A DNA stretch of 64,000 bases from Niabella sp. (lineage in GTDB: Bacteria > Bacteroidota > Bacteroidia > Chitinophagales > Chitinophagaceae). Made by a program: the position numbers and the translations under genes. The stretch covers positions 1 through 64,000 of the forward strand of contig JAGIAT010000008.1 in NCBI GenBank assembly GCA_017744715.1, given 5' to 3'. This document shows positions 26,349 to 34,877 of the stretch, in pieces. A model generated the notes under the pieces. It was not told the origin of the DNA, did not search any database, and saw only the letters and a list, made by a program, of their open reading frames with translations. Each line of letters opens with the position of its first letter. Position 1 is the first letter of the stretch.

Positions 26349-27428
26349 TTAAAACGAATAAATGAACCCGGGGATCAGCTGATTGTGAAGACGCACAAAG
26401 GAAAACGAGAGGGAAGCCCGGTCGTTTTTATTCATGCCTATGGACTTTAGCAGCTTCCGGCTTCTGTTGGCAACGGTTTTGGCACTCAGGTAACCCATGC
26501 CCAGCGCCAGCGGATAATCACTGGCCCAATGCACGTCATTGTTGATCATCGACATGCCTAAAAGCGCTACCAGACTGTATCCGATGGGTTTAATAAAACG
26601 GCTTTCCGGATAGTTTTGCGCCAGTATGGTAACGCTGCTCATCAGCGTAGCCAGGTGGCCGGAAGGAAAGGCATCATAATTCGGCGTATTTTTTTGATAG
26701 TCCTTAATGGACGGGAAGGGATGCCAGTTACCACCCGGGTTGCTGGCCATAAAAGGCGACTGGCGTCCGGAGATCCGTTTTACCAGTTGGGTACTGGCAC
26801 CCATCAGGAAAAAGGATTCGAGCAGCTGGCTGGCCGTGCTGCGGGAGCGGTAATCGTTGGCAATTTTACCATAGGTAAATAGGCCCGCACCTACCAGCAA
26901 GCTAACATAACCCTGTCCCAGCTGGTAAAAAGCGCTGTTCAGGTTGTTGGGGATCCGTAGCAGGCTGGTTTTGGAACTGCCGATCTTAACCTCCCAAACC
27001 GTTTTATATGAATTGTCGCGATGGTAATGGATCCGGTCTGAAAAGCGGTGCAATTCATCGGCGATGGGCTGATCCAGCGCCAGCAGCACACCGGTAGCCC
27101 CTGCGATCATGATCCAGGGTCTGATGCTTTCTTTTGCAAAACTGTTCTTTACATATTGCCATCCGTCCCGTGGAAGATCGGTGATAAAACCAAATGGTTT
27201 CGGGCGGGGGTAGACGAGGGTCAGCCCGTTCCGGAGGTGATATACCTGTTCATCCTTTGCCCGCATGCCAGCGTTGGCCAGTGCCGGCAGGGTGTCTGTT
27301 ATAGCAGGCGGCGGAACCGTGTCTGCCCGAGGCGCTGTGCCGGCGGGTGCTTCCAGGCTGTCTGTTTGCGCGTGCGCTGTAATAAAAAACAGGCAGCAGC
27401 AAAGTACGAACGTAAACTGTTTATTCAT
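26349..27428 (-). CDS. PAP2-family phosphatase
   Basis: A 359-residue membrane or periplasmic phosphatase with a signal sequence (cut near AHAQ) and a Pro-rich linker. The PAP2 motifs are complete: KRISGRQSP (about 217-225), PSGH (255-258) and NNDVHWASD (297-304), giving the two catalytic His. Hydrophobic helices surround them. Substrates of the family are lipid phosphates and undecaprenyl pyrophosphate. It begins 9 bp after the end of pafA, so both phosphatases are made from one transcript. Confidence 0.92.
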   Translation of the reverse strand: MNKQFTFVLCCCLFFITAHAQTDSLEAPAGTAPRADTVPPPAITDTLPALANAGMRAKDEQVYHLRNGLTLVYPRPKPFGFITDLPRDGWQYVKNSFAKESIRPWIMIAGATGVLLALDQPIADELHRFSDRIHYHRDNSYKTVWEVKIGSSKTSLLRIPNNLNSAFYQLGQGYVSLLVGAGLFTYGKIANDYRSRSTASQLLESFFLMGASTQLVKRISGRQSPFMASNPGGNWHPFPSIKDYQKNTPNYDAFPSGHLATLMSSVTILAQNYPESRFIKPIGYSLVALLGMSMINNDVHWASDYPLALGMGYLSAKTVANRSRKLLKSIGMNKNDRASLSFSFVRLHNQLIPGFIYSF

Positions 27429-27437
27429 ACAACCCGG

Positions 27438-29066
27438 CTATTGTCCAACTTCTGGAATGACACTGCCGATACATCCGTTCGGCCGCTGAATATGCAGCAA
27501 AGCAGCGAGGGTGGGCGCAATATCGGTCATATGTACTTCCCGTGTTAATTTTCCGGGTTTGATGCCCCAGCCAAACCAAACCAGGGGTATATGCGTATCG
27601 TGCGGGTTCCAGGTTCCGTGTGTGGTTCCGGTGCCGCCGGGTGAGCCGCTGAACCATGCCGGATCTAAAACGATCTGGATGGCTCCGGAGCGTTTGGGAT
27701 TGTACCCGTTAATGATCATGGTTTTTATGGGTTCGGGAACCGCAACGTTGCCGATGTTTTCCACATCCGCTACAAACTGTACGCCATTCTGCTTTTGCAG
27801 AAATGTTACCGTTGCCTTTTTGATAGCACTGTAATCCAGTTTTTTGCTTTCAATCAGGTCATAGTTAAAATGTACCTGGTAATTAGCGCCGGAGCGCACC
27901 AGTTTATCTTCCCCGAATTGTGCTTTTAATACATCGTTCAATGCGCGGATTATTTTACCATTCTGGAAAAAATCGGCCGGCATTTGATGTTCCTGCATAA
28001 ACCGGATGGCATGGGCGGCCCCATGATCTGCAGTCAGGAAAACGAGGTAGTTGCCCTTTCCAACTTTCTGGTCCAGGTATTTAAAGAAGGTATCCAGGTC
28101 TTTATCCAGGCGCAGGTATACATCCTCAACTTCAATGGAGTTGGGCCCGTACATATGACCCACATAATCGGTAGATGCACAGTTGATGGTAAGGAAGTCG
28201 GTAGCAGCACCTGCTCCCAGCTGATAGCCGTCAACGGCTGCTTTTGCAAAATTCAGGGTAAGCGTATTTCCATAGGGTGAGCTGCGGATTACATCCGGAT
28301 CCTGTTTAAAGATGTCTTTTAAATCGTGCGGGAAGCTGGTGGTTTTTTCGCCTTTGAATTTTCCTTCCCATTTTACATCGTCGGCTGTGCTTTGCGTGTA
28401 GGTATTAATAGGGTATAATGTGTTCCATGGTTTTGAAGTTAATGCCTCCGGCTCTTTCCTTCCGTTGAATTGGTTTACCCAGTTCGGAAGTTCTTTCATA
28501 TACCAGGTGCTGGAAATGAACTGACGGCTTTCATCATCAAACCAGAAGGCGGCAGTAGGATTGTGCCCGGCGGGAAGAATGGACGCGCGGTCCTTTAAAG
28601 AAACACCTACCACTTTTGAACGGAAGTTGGTGGCCAGCCGCAGTTCGTCTGTAATGGTTGTAGCCAGGTTATTGCGGGGCGACATTTTTCCAGCTTTTGA
28701 ATTGCTGCCTACACCCTGCACCGTGGAATCGTCGGTACAATAAACCGATTTCCCGGTCAGTTGGTCTACCCAGTCGTTACCGGTAATTCCATGTATGGCC
28801 GGAACGGATCCGGTAAATACGGTAGTATGTCCTACTGCGGTAAAGGAAGGCAGGTGACTGATAAATGTATTTTCGCAGGTATATCCTTCCTTTAGCATCC
28901 GGTTAAACCCTCCGGTGCCATAACGGTCGGCGTAACGGTAAAGGTAATCCCAGCGCATCTGGTCCACTACAATGCCAACAACCAGTTTAGGACGTTTTAC
29001 GGCATTTTGGGCCAAACCGGCAATAGCAATGATCAATGCAATCAGTGAAAGGTGAAATTTTTTCAT
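27438..29066 (-). CDS. pafA: PafA-type alkaline phosphatase
   Basis: A secreted phosphate-irrepressible alkaline phosphatase, acting on phosphate monoesters in the periplasm. I start at the ATG at 29066 (MKKFHLSLIAL), which gives a signal peptide cut near GLAQ and a 542-residue protein. Residues match those of Elizabethkingia PafA: nucleophile Thr about 76 in PSFTAVGH, Asn about 97 in TGNDW, and Lys158/Arg160 in SLKDRAS. Metal ligands appear in VVDQMRWD (Asp35) and TADHGAAH. The LKDR pair is what separates PafA from diesterases of the same superfamily. First gene of a two-phosphatase operon. Confidence 0.9.
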   Translation of the reverse strand: MKKFHLSLIALIIAIAGLAQNAVKRPKLVVGIVVDQMRWDYLYRYADRYGTGGFNRMLKEGYTCENTFISHLPSFTAVGHTTVFTGSVPAIHGITGNDWVDQLTGKSVYCTDDSTVQGVGSNSKAGKMSPRNNLATTITDELRLATNFRSKVVGVSLKDRASILPAGHNPTAAFWFDDESRQFISSTWYMKELPNWVNQFNGRKEPEALTSKPWNTLYPINTYTQSTADDVKWEGKFKGEKTTSFPHDLKDIFKQDPDVIRSSPYGNTLTLNFAKAAVDGYQLGAGAATDFLTINCASTDYVGHMYGPNSIEVEDVYLRLDKDLDTFFKYLDQKVGKGNYLVFLTADHGAAHAIRFMQEHQMPADFFQNGKIIRALNDVLKAQFGEDKLVRSGANYQVHFNYDLIESKKLDYSAIKKATVTFLQKQNGVQFVADVENIGNVAVPEPIKTMIINGYNPKRSGAIQIVLDPAWFSGSPGGTGTTHGTWNPHDTHIPLVWFGWGIKPGKLTREVHMTDIAPTLAALLHIQRPNGCIGSVIPEVGQ

Positions 29067-29199
29067 CTTAATAATCAATTTGTTCAAAAATAGCAAAAGC
29101 GAGTCGATAAAGCATACCGTTTGTGTAAGATTATGCGCATTTACAGTTGTTTCTATCAAAAAATGCAGCCGGCTTGCGAAATCAATCCTTCCGGGCCCT

Positions 29200-29241
29200 A
29201 AAAAGAAAGCCCGGCGAAAAGCGGGTGCTTTGCCGGACCTT
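29200..29241 (-). terminator. Terminator after the thioredoxin-like gene
   Basis: On the minus strand AAGGTCCGGC pairs with GCCGGGCTT (one bulge) and is followed by TCTTTTT. It lies just after the stop at 29263. Confidence 0.6.
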
Positions 29242-29262
29242 CTCTAAAAAACAATTAAAAAA

Positions 29263-29754
29263 CTATTTGCCGAAAATTTTTAAAATCGTTGCAACGGACA
29301 TGCTGCCTTCAAAACCGCTGATCAGCTGCTTGTTGCTGGAATAAAATGCGTGAAAAGGCAGGCTGCTGAAACCGTAGTAAGTAGGGGTTGCAAAAGCATT
29401 GTCCTTACCGATAAGGATATTGGGGTATTTTTGCAACTGGTAATGCGCTGCAAAAGCTGCCATATTCTTCAGTGGCAGCAGTGAAATCATCACGATCTGG
29501 ATGTCTTTAAACTTGTCTATATTTTTCACCAGCTCCTCCGTTTCGTGCTTGCAATGATCACATTCCGGGCTAAATGCCATAATCATTACCGGTTTGTTCT
29601 TTTGGATTTTCGCTTTTAGTTCCCATCCGGTGCTATCGGCTGAAAGAAGCCTTACAGCTGGAAGGGTTTTGTATTGTTTATAGGGCGGAAGGGCCTGGCT
29701 CCGGGCACTGCTAAAACTTAAAATGGTTATCAATAATACGAGTAAATACTTCAT
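29263..29754 (-). CDS. Secreted thioredoxin-like protein
   Basis: A 163-residue periplasmic protein, starting at the ATG at 29754 (MKYLLVLL) with a signal peptide cut near ARSQ. The thioredoxin fold is indicated by VMIMAFSPECDHCKHE with the redox pair Cys65-Asp-His-Cys68, and by a cis-Pro-like segment (SSLPFHAFY). It resembles TlpA/ResA-like reductases but lacks an obvious partner gene. It lies divergent to blaI; the region between them contains the blaI operator. Confidence 0.85.
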   Translation of the reverse strand: MKYLLVLLITILSFSSARSQALPPYKQYKTLPAVRLLSADSTGWELKAKIQKNKPVMIMAFSPECDHCKHETEELVKNIDKFKDIQIVMISLLPLKNMAAFAAHYQLQKYPNILIGKDNAFATPTYYGFSSLPFHAFYSSNKQLISGFEGSMSVATILKIFGK

Positions 29755-29843
29755 CTTGTTGTTTTTATAAAAAAATGTGCTACCAAAGATAACAATAGGA
29801 TGCGGATTCGGTTGTAAGGGTTGTCTTAAAAAGGGAAAAAAAA

Positions 29844-29874
29844 TTTGCATACTTACGAATTATTCGTAAGTTTA
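29844..29874 (+). promoter_or_regulatory. BlaI promoter with operator between the boxes
   Basis: TTTG (29844-29847), a 19-bp spacer and TAAGTTTA (29867-29874, one change from TAnnTTTG) form a promoter. The spacer and -7 box are covered by CTTACGAAT-T-ATTCGTAAG (29852-29870), a palindrome with a single central base. A repressor bound here would block polymerase. A related word, TTACTCGAAAATCGTA, follows downstream. Confidence 0.75.
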
Positions 29875-29891
29875 CTCGAAAATCGTATAAG

Positions 29892-30254
29892 ATGAAAAAA
29901 TTAACCGCACAGGAAGAGCAGCTGATGATTGCCGTTTGGCAGGTGGGCGAGGGCAATGTAAAGGCATTTATGGAACAACTGGCGGAGCAACCGCCTTATA
30001 CAACAGTCGCTTCCACCATTAAGAACCTGGAGAAAAAAGGGTATGTAACCAGCAGGCTGTTTGGTAATGTATATGTATACAAGCCGGCCCTTACCGAGGA
30101 TGAATATAAAAAGCGCTTTATGGGCGGTGTGGTAAAAGATTATTTCAGCAATTCGTATAAAGAACTGGTAAGCTTTTTTGTTGATCAGAAAAAATTATCG
30201 GCCCAGGAGCTGAAAGATATTGTAAAGATGATTGAAAGCGGGAAGAAAAAATAG
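29892..30254 (+). CDS. BlaI/MecI/CopY-family repressor
   Basis: A 120-residue winged-helix repressor. LTAQEEQLMIAVWQVGEG starts the DNA-binding domain, PPYTTVASTIKNLEKKGYV is the recognition helix and wing, and a helical dimerisation tail (DYFSNSYKELVSFFVDQKK) carries the usual cleavage-site region of the family. It is followed by an M56 metallopeptidase gene, as in bla/mec regulatory pairs where the sensor triggers cleavage of the repressor. It probably controls its own operon through the palindrome upstream. Confidence 0.93.
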   Translation: MKKLTAQEEQLMIAVWQVGEGNVKAFMEQLAEQPPYTTVASTIKNLEKKGYVTSRLFGNVYVYKPALTEDEYKKRFMGGVVKDYFSNSYKELVSFFVDQKKLSAQELKDIVKMIESGKKK

Positions 30255-30369
30255 CGACCAGTTGTCAGCTATTCGCGTTGAGCCTTCAACTTCAGCTGCA
30301 GGCGAATGGCTGAATGCTATTCAAATCTGACATCTCAATTCTCGAATCTGAAATCTCAATTCCTATACT

Positions 30370-32850
30370 ATGCCTGTCATTATTGATTATATTCTTAAGT
30401 TAAGTATTTGCCTGGCCGTTGTTTACCTGTTTTACCAGCTGTTTTTACGGCGGCTTACATTTTACAACTGGAATCGCTGGTACCTGTTGGGATACAGTGT
30501 GCTGAGTTTTGTGATTCCCTTAATTGATGTGATGCCGGAGCTGCAGAAAAAGGCGCTGGACCGCAATGCCCTGGTGCAACTGATACCGGTGTTTGGATTT
30601 GCCTCAGATGGCCAACCGGCTTCCCTGCTGGAATCCCTGTCTGCCTGGGATTGGGTGCTGGTTGCAGGAGGAATCGGATCGCTGGTGCTGCTGTGCCGTT
30701 TTTCAATTATGTATCTTTCCTTTTTGCGGATCAAAAAGCGGGCGCAGCTGATATCGGATGCCCGTACCCGTATTTACCAGCTGGATGAGGATGTACGCCC
30801 GTTTTCATTTGGCAATGCCATTTTTGTAAATACAGAGCTGCATAGCGGGGAAGAACTGGAAGAGATCATCCGGCACGAATTTGTGCATGTGCGGCAAAAG
30901 CACACCATTGATATTATCTGGAGCGAATTGTTGTGTATCCTGCTTTGGTTTAATCCCTTTGTGTGGCTGCTGCGCAAAAGTCTTAAACAAAATTTAGAAT
31001 TCCTTGCCGATAAACAGGTATTGCAAAATGGTATGGACAAAAAGGAATACCAGTACCTGTTGCTGAAGGTGATGGGGAATAAGCAGTTTGCCTTTGCCAA
31101 CCATTTTAATTTTTCTTCGTTGAAAAACAGGATCGCGATGATGAACAGCATCAAATCTGCACGCGTACACCTGACCAAGTTCCTGTTTTTGCTGCCGGTA
31201 GTGGCGGTATTACTGCTGGCGTTCCGGAAGGAAGTAATTCAGCATGAGCAGCCGGTGCCACCGGAGGATGCTGCACACGAAAATTCGCCGGAAGATATTT
31301 TTGAAAAGGCCAGACAAATGGCGGGCAACTCCCGTCAACCTATATGGTTTGTAGACGGGGAGGCCGTAGTACTTGGAGCCGGTGGGGGCGCCGCCCTCGG
31401 CCGGGAAGATGTAAGCGGAGCAGATGATTTTAAAATTTGGGCAGATAATAAGATCCTATCGATGGATGAGGCCAATAAACAGATCGACCGGTTTAAAATT
31501 CAGTCGGTTGGTGCTTCTCCAAAGTCGGTATCGTTGAAACATTTTGGAATAAGAGCCAATTTGCTGCTGATGGCCACCAATAAAAAGATGGATGACCTGA
31601 TGCATTTGAAAATTAATGGCAAAAGCGCGGATACCGTTCCTCAAAGACCGGAGGTAAAGCTGCGGATGCATGCGTCCGGAGGCGCGAACGAAGCCATCAT
31701 TGTTCAGCTTCGGGATCCGGAAGTGAAGCCTTTAGTGGTGGTGGATGGGGTGAAAAAGCCGGGGCAAACATGGAATACCATCAACCCCGATAATATCGAA
31801 TCTGTTTCCGTTTTAAAAGATGGGCAGGCCACTGCATTATATGGTAATGATGGAAAGGACGGAGTAGTGCTTATTGCTACAAAGAGCGGTCATGCAAAAT
31901 CGGACTCGGTAAAAAGTAACCTGGTTTTTTCCGGAACTGTTAACTATGCCTATACCACAGGAAAGGATGCCACTACCGTACCGCTAAAGGGCAGAAGCGA
32001 GGGCATTGCATTGGTATCGGCAAATACCGTGGCCAACAATTCGGGGAGTGCGGCTCGTGTAATTACCGGGCAACAATATCCCCAAACTTTATTTTTCAGC
32101 AGTAATGGCAGCGGAGCGGAGCCGTTATATATGATCGATGGTAAGCCGGCGAATGCCGATCGTTTAAAGGAAATGGATCCCAACAGGATCCAGGCCGTAT
32201 CTGTGCTGAAGGATGCTGGTGCACAAAAGGCCTATGGCGAAGCTGCAAGGAACGGAGTGGTGCTCATTACCACGAAAAAGGATGCGGCTTCGCAATCCTT
32301 AAAGGAGGTGGTGGTAACGGGATACGGAATAAAGGAAAGGGACGAACATGCGTCCCGTAAAAACGAGTACAGGCTCACATTAAAACCGGTAGCGGTAACG
32401 GGGTACCGGATGCCGGATCAGAAAAAAGAACCGGCTCCTGAAGCCTATCGCAGTCAACCGGGTACTACCAGATCGATGCCTCTTGCCGCACGCTACGCAA
32501 CCCTGTATAATGCGCATATGGCGCAAAGCCTCCGGTCTGGCGGATCTTCAGAAAGAAAACCCAATGCAACGGGCGGCACACCAAACCGGAACGTTCGTAC
32601 AGAAATCGCCATTGGCGGTGGCATGCTGGCCCCTGCACAGGCTGGTTCGGCAGGTAATAAGTTTGCTAAAAATGAAAGCATTGAACGTCAGAAATTACAG
32701 CTTCGATATACAATGGCAATCAATGAGGCCACTACCAGGCAAAAGGATGCAACAAAGCAGGGCCAGCGGGTAGAGGTGGTTGGAGGACGCCAGCTAAAGG
32801 TAGCGGATACGCTGCGGGTATACGACAACATTCAGTTGTTTTCCGAATAA
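30370..32850 (+). CDS. M56 (BlaR1-type) metallopeptidase with two TonB-plug-like segments
   Basis: An 826-residue membrane protein. The N-terminal 290 residues are the BlaR1-type protease: membrane helices, the HEFVH zinc motif (169-173) and the third ligand Glu210 in NLEFLADKQV. The large outer part lacks a penicillin-binding domain. Instead it holds two copies of a TonB-receptor-plug-like motif: residues about 453-506 (VVVDGVKKPG, INPDNIESVSVLKD, DGVVLIATKSG) and about 584-638 (YMIDGKPAN, MDPNRIQAVSVLKD, NGVVLITTKKD). LKEVVVTGYG and KPVAVTGYRM follow. It likely senses a signal and inactivates the BlaI-type repressor. The low-complexity gap 30270-30365 separates it from blaI. Confidence 0.88.
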   Translation: MPVIIDYILKLSICLAVVYLFYQLFLRRLTFYNWNRWYLLGYSVLSFVIPLIDVMPELQKKALDRNALVQLIPVFGFASDGQPASLLESLSAWDWVLVAGGIGSLVLLCRFSIMYLSFLRIKKRAQLISDARTRIYQLDEDVRPFSFGNAIFVNTELHSGEELEEIIRHEFVHVRQKHTIDIIWSELLCILLWFNPFVWLLRKSLKQNLEFLADKQVLQNGMDKKEYQYLLLKVMGNKQFAFANHFNFSSLKNRIAMMNSIKSARVHLTKFLFLLPVVAVLLLAFRKEVIQHEQPVPPEDAAHENSPEDIFEKARQMAGNSRQPIWFVDGEAVVLGAGGGAALGREDVSGADDFKIWADNKILSMDEANKQIDRFKIQSVGASPKSVSLKHFGIRANLLLMATNKKMDDLMHLKINGKSADTVPQRPEVKLRMHASGGANEAIIVQLRDPEVKPLVVVDGVKKPGQTWNTINPDNIESVSVLKDGQATALYGNDGKDGVVLIATKSGHAKSDSVKSNLVFSGTVNYAYTTGKDATTVPLKGRSEGIALVSANTVANNSGSAARVITGQQYPQTLFFSSNGSGAEPLYMIDGKPANADRLKEMDPNRIQAVSVLKDAGAQKAYGEAARNGVVLITTKKDAASQSLKEVVVTGYGIKERDEHASRKNEYRLTLKPVAVTGYRMPDQKKEPAPEAYRSQPGTTRSMPLAARYATLYNAHMAQSLRSGGSSERKPNATGGTPNRNVRTEIAIGGGMLAPAQAGSAGNKFAKNESIERQKLQLRYTMAINEATTRQKDATKQGQRVEVVGGRQLKVADTLRVYDNIQLFSE

Positions 32851-32948
32851 ACCGTTGCGGGCATTCCGGTTTCGCTTTTAATGGTGCGGCGTGTATGCCT
32901 GTGCTTTGCAAAACATCCATTGAACAGCGTTTACCAACATAAGGGCGC

Positions 32949-33410
32949 TTAGCCCGTTTTTACCATTTCAATATGAGGGATCCCATCCTCATCATAGGGC
33001 GCACCAACCGGATCAAATCCCAGTGAGGCATAAAAATTTTTCAAATATAGTTGTGCACTGATACGAATGCTTTTTTCTTCAAACTGCTGCCGGCAGGCAT
33101 CGATGCTGCGTTGCATCAGTTCTCTTCCCAACCCGTAAGCCCGGTGTGATGGTGCTACCACTACGCGGCCGATAGACGGCTCTTTATAAGAAATGCCGGG
33201 AGGGAGCAGCCGGGTATACGCAACCAGCCGCCCATTATCGGTACCGGTTATATGAAGCGCGCTGAAATCCTTACCATCCAGGTCCTGGTAAATACTGGTT
33301 TGTTCTACTACAAAAACGGCTGCCCGCAGCTGCAGGATTGTATAAAGTGTTGCTGCAGACAGTTGATCAAAAGATCGGCATGTCCATTCAATAGCCGGTG
33401 GTTGCTGCAT
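32949..33410 (-). CDS. GNAT-family N-acetyltransferase, ElaA-like
   Basis: A 153-residue acetyltransferase. The pattern of ElaA is visible: LYTILQLRAAVFVVEQ near the start, YQDLDGKD, then RLLPPG, IGRVVV, and the acetyl-CoA loop RAYGLGRELM. The ending NFYASLGFDPVGAPYDEDGIPHIEM is typical. The ATG at 33410 overlaps the rarA stop in a TGATG junction, so it is coupled to rarA; a TTG one codon earlier is also possible. The acetyl acceptor is unknown. Confidence 0.9.
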   Translation of the reverse strand: MQQPPAIEWTCRSFDQLSAATLYTILQLRAAVFVVEQTSIYQDLDGKDFSALHITGTDNGRLVAYTRLLPPGISYKEPSIGRVVVAPSHRAYGLGRELMQRSIDACRQQFEEKSIRISAQLYLKNFYASLGFDPVGAPYDEDGIPHIEMVKTG

Positions 33411-34663
33411 CAAAAGTTGTATTTATCTTTCCATAATTTTTTTAAGTGCGCCCGCAGTTCATTTTCCCGCGGGTTATTGCCCGGTTCATAAAATGCTGCA
33501 CCTGCAATGCCATCCGGCAGGTACTCCTGCTCGCTGAAATTGTTTTCAAAACTATGGGAATATTGATAATCTTTTCCATAGTTGAGGTTTTTCATCAGCT
33601 TGGTTGGGGCATTGCGTATATGCAGCGGTACGGGAAGGTCGCCCGTTTTGCGAACAGCAGCCAGGGCATTATCAATAGCCAGGTAAGCGCTGTTACTTTT
33701 GGGGGAAGAGGCCAGGTAAATGGCACACTGCGATAAGATGATCCGGGCCTCGGGATTGCCGATCTTGTTCACCGCTTCAAATGTGGCGTTGGCCAGCAAC
33801 AGTGCATTGGCATTGGCCATACCGATGTCTTCACTGGCAGAGATGACCATACGGCGGGCGATAAATTTGATGTCTTCGCCGCCTTCGATCATACGTGCCA
33901 GCCAGTATACAGCACCATTGGGATCGCTGCCGCGGATGGATTTTATGAACGCCGAAATAATATCGTAATGCTGCTCACCCGATTTATCGTATAAGGCCAC
34001 TTTTTTTTGCGCAATGCGCATCACCGCATCGTCGGTAATAACGGCCGGCGTTTCCAGGGCATCACAGATGATTTCGAAAAGATTCAGCAGCTTCCGGGCA
34101 TCGCCACCCGAGATGCGGATCAATGCACCGGTTTCTTTTAATTGTACCTGCTTGCTGTGGATCTGCGCATCCTGCTCCATGGCCAGGTGCAGCAGTTTTA
34201 CCAGATCTTTTTCTTCCAACGCTTTTAAAACATACACCTGGCACCGGCTGAGCAAGGCGCTGTTCACCTCAAATGAGGGGTTTTCGGTGGTGGCCCCAAT
34301 CAACGTAATAATGCCTTTTTCAACTGCACCCAGCAAGGCATCCTGCTGGCTTTTATTAAAACGGTGGATTTCATCAATAAACAAAATGGCCCCCCGTGCC
34401 GCCGTGGCGGTTGCAATGGCATCCCGGATGTCTTTTACGCCGGCGGAAATGGCGCTTAACGATAAAAACGGCCGGTTTACCGTATGGGCAATGATCGTTG
34501 CAATGGTGGTTTTACCCACGCCGGGTGGTCCCCAAAGGATCATGCTGGGAATGTTCCCGGTTGCAATGGACTTTTGGAGGATACTGCCATTGCCCGTGAG
34601 ATGTTCCTGTCCGACCAGGTCTTCCAAACGATGCGGCCTTAGCCGTTCTGCCAGTGGGGTCAT
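33410..34663 (-). CDS. rarA: Replication-associated recombination protein A
   Basis: A 417-residue AAA+ ATPase of the RarA/MgsA (Mgs1/WRNIP1) family, which acts at stalled replication forks. Walker A GPPGVGKTT (about 45-53), Walker B LFIDEIHRFNKSQQDALL, and the sensor segment GATTENPSFEVNSALLSRC are all present. A C-terminal tetramerisation region with SAFIKSIRGSDPNGAVYWLARM and NLNYGKDYQYSH completes the family profile. Normal length. Operon with the GNAT gene. Confidence 0.97.
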   Translation of the reverse strand: MTPLAERLRPHRLEDLVGQEHLTGNGSILQKSIATGNIPSMILWGPPGVGKTTIATIIAHTVNRPFLSLSAISAGVKDIRDAIATATAARGAILFIDEIHRFNKSQQDALLGAVEKGIITLIGATTENPSFEVNSALLSRCQVYVLKALEEKDLVKLLHLAMEQDAQIHSKQVQLKETGALIRISGGDARKLLNLFEIICDALETPAVITDDAVMRIAQKKVALYDKSGEQHYDIISAFIKSIRGSDPNGAVYWLARMIEGGEDIKFIARRMVISASEDIGMANANALLLANATFEAVNKIGNPEARIILSQCAIYLASSPKSNSAYLAIDNALAAVRKTGDLPVPLHIRNAPTKLMKNLNYGKDYQYSHSFENNFSEQEYLPDGIAGAAFYEPGNNPRENELRAHLKKLWKDKYNF

Positions 34664-34877
34664 AATCGATCTGATTAAAAGCGTTCAAAGATAATACTAA
34701 TTAATTTAGTAGAAAAGCGGGGTTTCTGTTAAACGTGGTTATGAGGATGCGCATTGGATACAATATTTTACGGCCCGGTGCTTTATGCGAATCAGCCGGC
34801 ATTGCCGTACAGCGAATCGCTGTATACGCCGCAAAGATCCCTGCCGGGGATCCGGCACAAAAACGCTACCAAAAAAG

